Source of the DNA: Bacteroidota bacterium
GTDB lineage: Bacteria > Bacteroidota > Bacteroidia > Bacteroidales > Prolixibacteraceae
Assembly: GCA_030691295.1 (NCBI GenBank)
Contig: JAUYEQ010000203.1
Coordinates: forward strand, 1 to 6,319
DNA: 6,319 bases
Direction of reading: 5' to 3'
The notes under the pieces are model-generated. The model was not told the origin of the DNA. It was given only the letters and a program-made list of their open reading frames with translations, and did no database searches. A program made the position numbers and the translations under genes. Below are positions 5,341 through 6,319 of this stretch, piece after piece. Position 1 is the first letter of the stretch. Every line of letters starts with the position of its first letter.

Positions 5341-6319
5341 ATGGCAAGGATTAACAGCAAAGTAATATTCGTTACAACTTCCCCGAGAACTCCAGCTAAA
5401 ATGATACCTGAAATTGAGTTATTGAATACTCATTTTTCAGGTCAAATATGGAACACAGACACCCAAAGGGCATTTATGGAACTGTTGAAAGAAGAAAACT
5501 TTTTCAACGGTGAAGGTGCAAATGACCCAGCCTTTAGTGCAAGAGACAGAATAAACCGAGCCCCGAAATCGCTTGGTTTTGTTGTTTTATCTCCCACGAT
5601 TAGATTAACTCCTGCGGGTACCGAATTAGTTGAAGCAAAACGTAAAGAGGAAATTTTTTTAAGGCAATTACTCAAATTTCAAATACCATCTCCATATCAT
5701 AAGCCAACAGAAAATTCAGCAGATTTTTGGGTTAAGCCATATTTAGAACTATTCCGATTGGTTCGGCACTTTGGTTCTCTGAAATTTGACGAGTTAATGT
5801 TATTCGGATTGCAATTAGTTGATTACAGGCAATTCGATACCATTGTTGCTAAAATTGACAAATTCAGAATTGAAAAAGCTCAAAATGAAGGGAATTACAA
5901 GAAGTTCCGTGCAAGATATTTGGAACAGGAACTTAGAGACATTTATAGCAATGATATTAGTTCGGGAAATACAAAAACAAGAGAAACCAATGATGCCTCG
6001 ACATCAAAATTCTTAAAAACCAAAGCAAGTAATATGCGAGATTATGCTGATGCTTGTTTTCGTTATTTAAGGGCAACAGGTTTGGTAAATATTTCACATT
6101 TAGGCAAATCAATTTCGATTGTTCCTGAAAAAATTCAGGAGGTTGATTATTTTTTAAATCACGCCGACAGAGAACCTTGTTTTGTAAATAATGAAAGTCA
6201 ATATGTTGCATATTTGGGTAATCCTTTAATTCCTGCACTTTTAACCGACAATAGAGAATTACTTGAACAAAAGATACGGACTGAATTTCCTCATTTACAA
6301 TTATCTGAAGCACTATCAT
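5341..6319 (+). CDS. AlwI/BspD6I-family Type IIS restriction endonuclease (3' partial)
   Basis: The frame from ATG 5341 is open for 326 codons to the window's end with no stop. From known homologues the full protein should be about 560-620 residues, so a little over half is present. I identify it by resemblance to the AlwI / N.BspD6I / MlyI family. Landmarks are TTSPRTPAK (12-20), FSARDR (65-70), LGFVVLSPTIRLTPAG (78-93), a KFQIPSPYHK block (112-121), MRDYADACFRYLRATGL (232-248) and YLGNP (291-295). Comparable blocks occur in order in BspD6I (SCSPRSPEK, FSTRDR, KWQYPSFQHK, RDVADATTRYFRYTG, YYGNPSLP). In that family this N-terminal part recognises the asymmetric site, and the nuclease domain with its acidic metal-binding residues is C-terminal. 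Catalytic integrity therefore cannot be judged here. Enzymes of this family cut, or nick, a few bases outside short asymmetric sites such as GGATC or GAGTC. It lies seven bases after the methyltransferase, and the regulator upstream probably controls its timing. Confidence 0.87.
   Translation, partial: MARINSKVIFVTTSPRTPAKMIPEIELLNTHFSGQIWNTDTQRAFMELLKEENFFNGEGANDPAFSARDRINRAPKSLGFVVLSPTIRLTPAGTELVEAKRKEEIFLRQLLKFQIPSPYHKPTENSADFWVKPYLELFRLVRHFGSLKFDELMLFGLQLVDYRQFDTIVAKIDKFRIEKAQNEGNYKKFRARYLEQELRDIYSNDISSGNTKTRETNDASTSKFLKTKASNMRDYADACFRYLRATGLVNISHLGKSISIVPEKIQEVDYFLNHADREPCFVNNESQYVAYLGNPLIPALLTDNRELLEQKIRTEFPHLQLSEALS

Larger units (their letters stand above)
1781..6319 (+). mobile_element. 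Probable integrase-linked accessory island carrying a restriction-modification system (ends undefined)
   Basis: Directly after the cysN terminator the content changes to a decayed integrase, an intact integrase and a restriction-modification operon. Base composition falls from mid-40s percent G+C (estimated by eye) in cysN and the integrase to about one third G+C in the restriction-modification block. This is the usual make-up of a genomic island. I found no flanking att repeats, and the right end is outside the window, so the boundaries are a guess. Confidence 0.4.

Noticed and set aside
5819..6016. 65-codon forward frame inside the endonuclease gene
   Set aside because: It is out of frame with the well-supported endonuclease and has no recognisable features.
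5957..6319. 120-codon reverse-strand frame at the window's end
   Set aside because: It is antisense to the endonuclease frame, which carries ordered family motifs. The reverse translation looks like the complement of AT-rich coding sequence.
1..6319. CRISPR array, tRNA or rRNA genes
   Set aside because: I saw no regularly spaced repeats and no tRNA-like or rRNA-like sequence on either strand.

Overview
The window looks like a Bacteroidota chromosome, possibly of the Marinilabiliales/Prolixibacteraceae type. The lineage is inferred, not shown. The reasons are a TAnnTTTG-type promoter at 4079-4086 with a TTG about 20 bases upstream, A-rich starts with no clear Shine-Dalgarno sequences, and a tyrosine recombinase of a style common in that phylum.

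Layout, all on the + strand. (1) 1-1694 is the 3' part of a sulfate-assimilation gene: the CysN GTPase subunit of ATP sulfurylase fused to a C-terminal APS-kinase-like domain with an altered P-loop. A strong hairpin terminator follows at 1724-1757. (2) 1781-2027 looks intergenic but holds the wreck of a tyrosine recombinase gene. One segment from the start of the catalytic domain carries an in-frame TAG. About 120 codons are then missing, and the C-terminal tail with the catalytic tyrosine follows in another frame. (3) 2028-2169 is a short non-coding stretch with a perfect 16-bp palindrome. (4) 2170-3951 is an intact 593-residue tyrosine recombinase. All six expected active-site residues are present, and the long N-terminal arm appears to be three copies of one roughly 45-residue module. 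(5) 3952-4116 holds a 27-codon ORF overlapping the integrase stop and a good Bacteroidota-type promoter. (6) 4117-6319 is a compact Type II restriction-modification operon: a small XRE/Cro regulator, a Dam/D12-class adenine methyltransferase, and the first 326 codons of an AlwI/BspD6I-family endonuclease that runs off the end of the window.

The sulfate gene is chromosomal housekeeping. Everything after its terminator looks like accessory DNA delivered in at least two episodes: an older integrase now decayed, then an intact integrase with an AT-richer restriction-modification cargo. The regulator probably times expression of the methyltransferase before the nuclease. The integrase is the likely vehicle of entry, but I could not identify attachment sites, so the element's ends are unknown.
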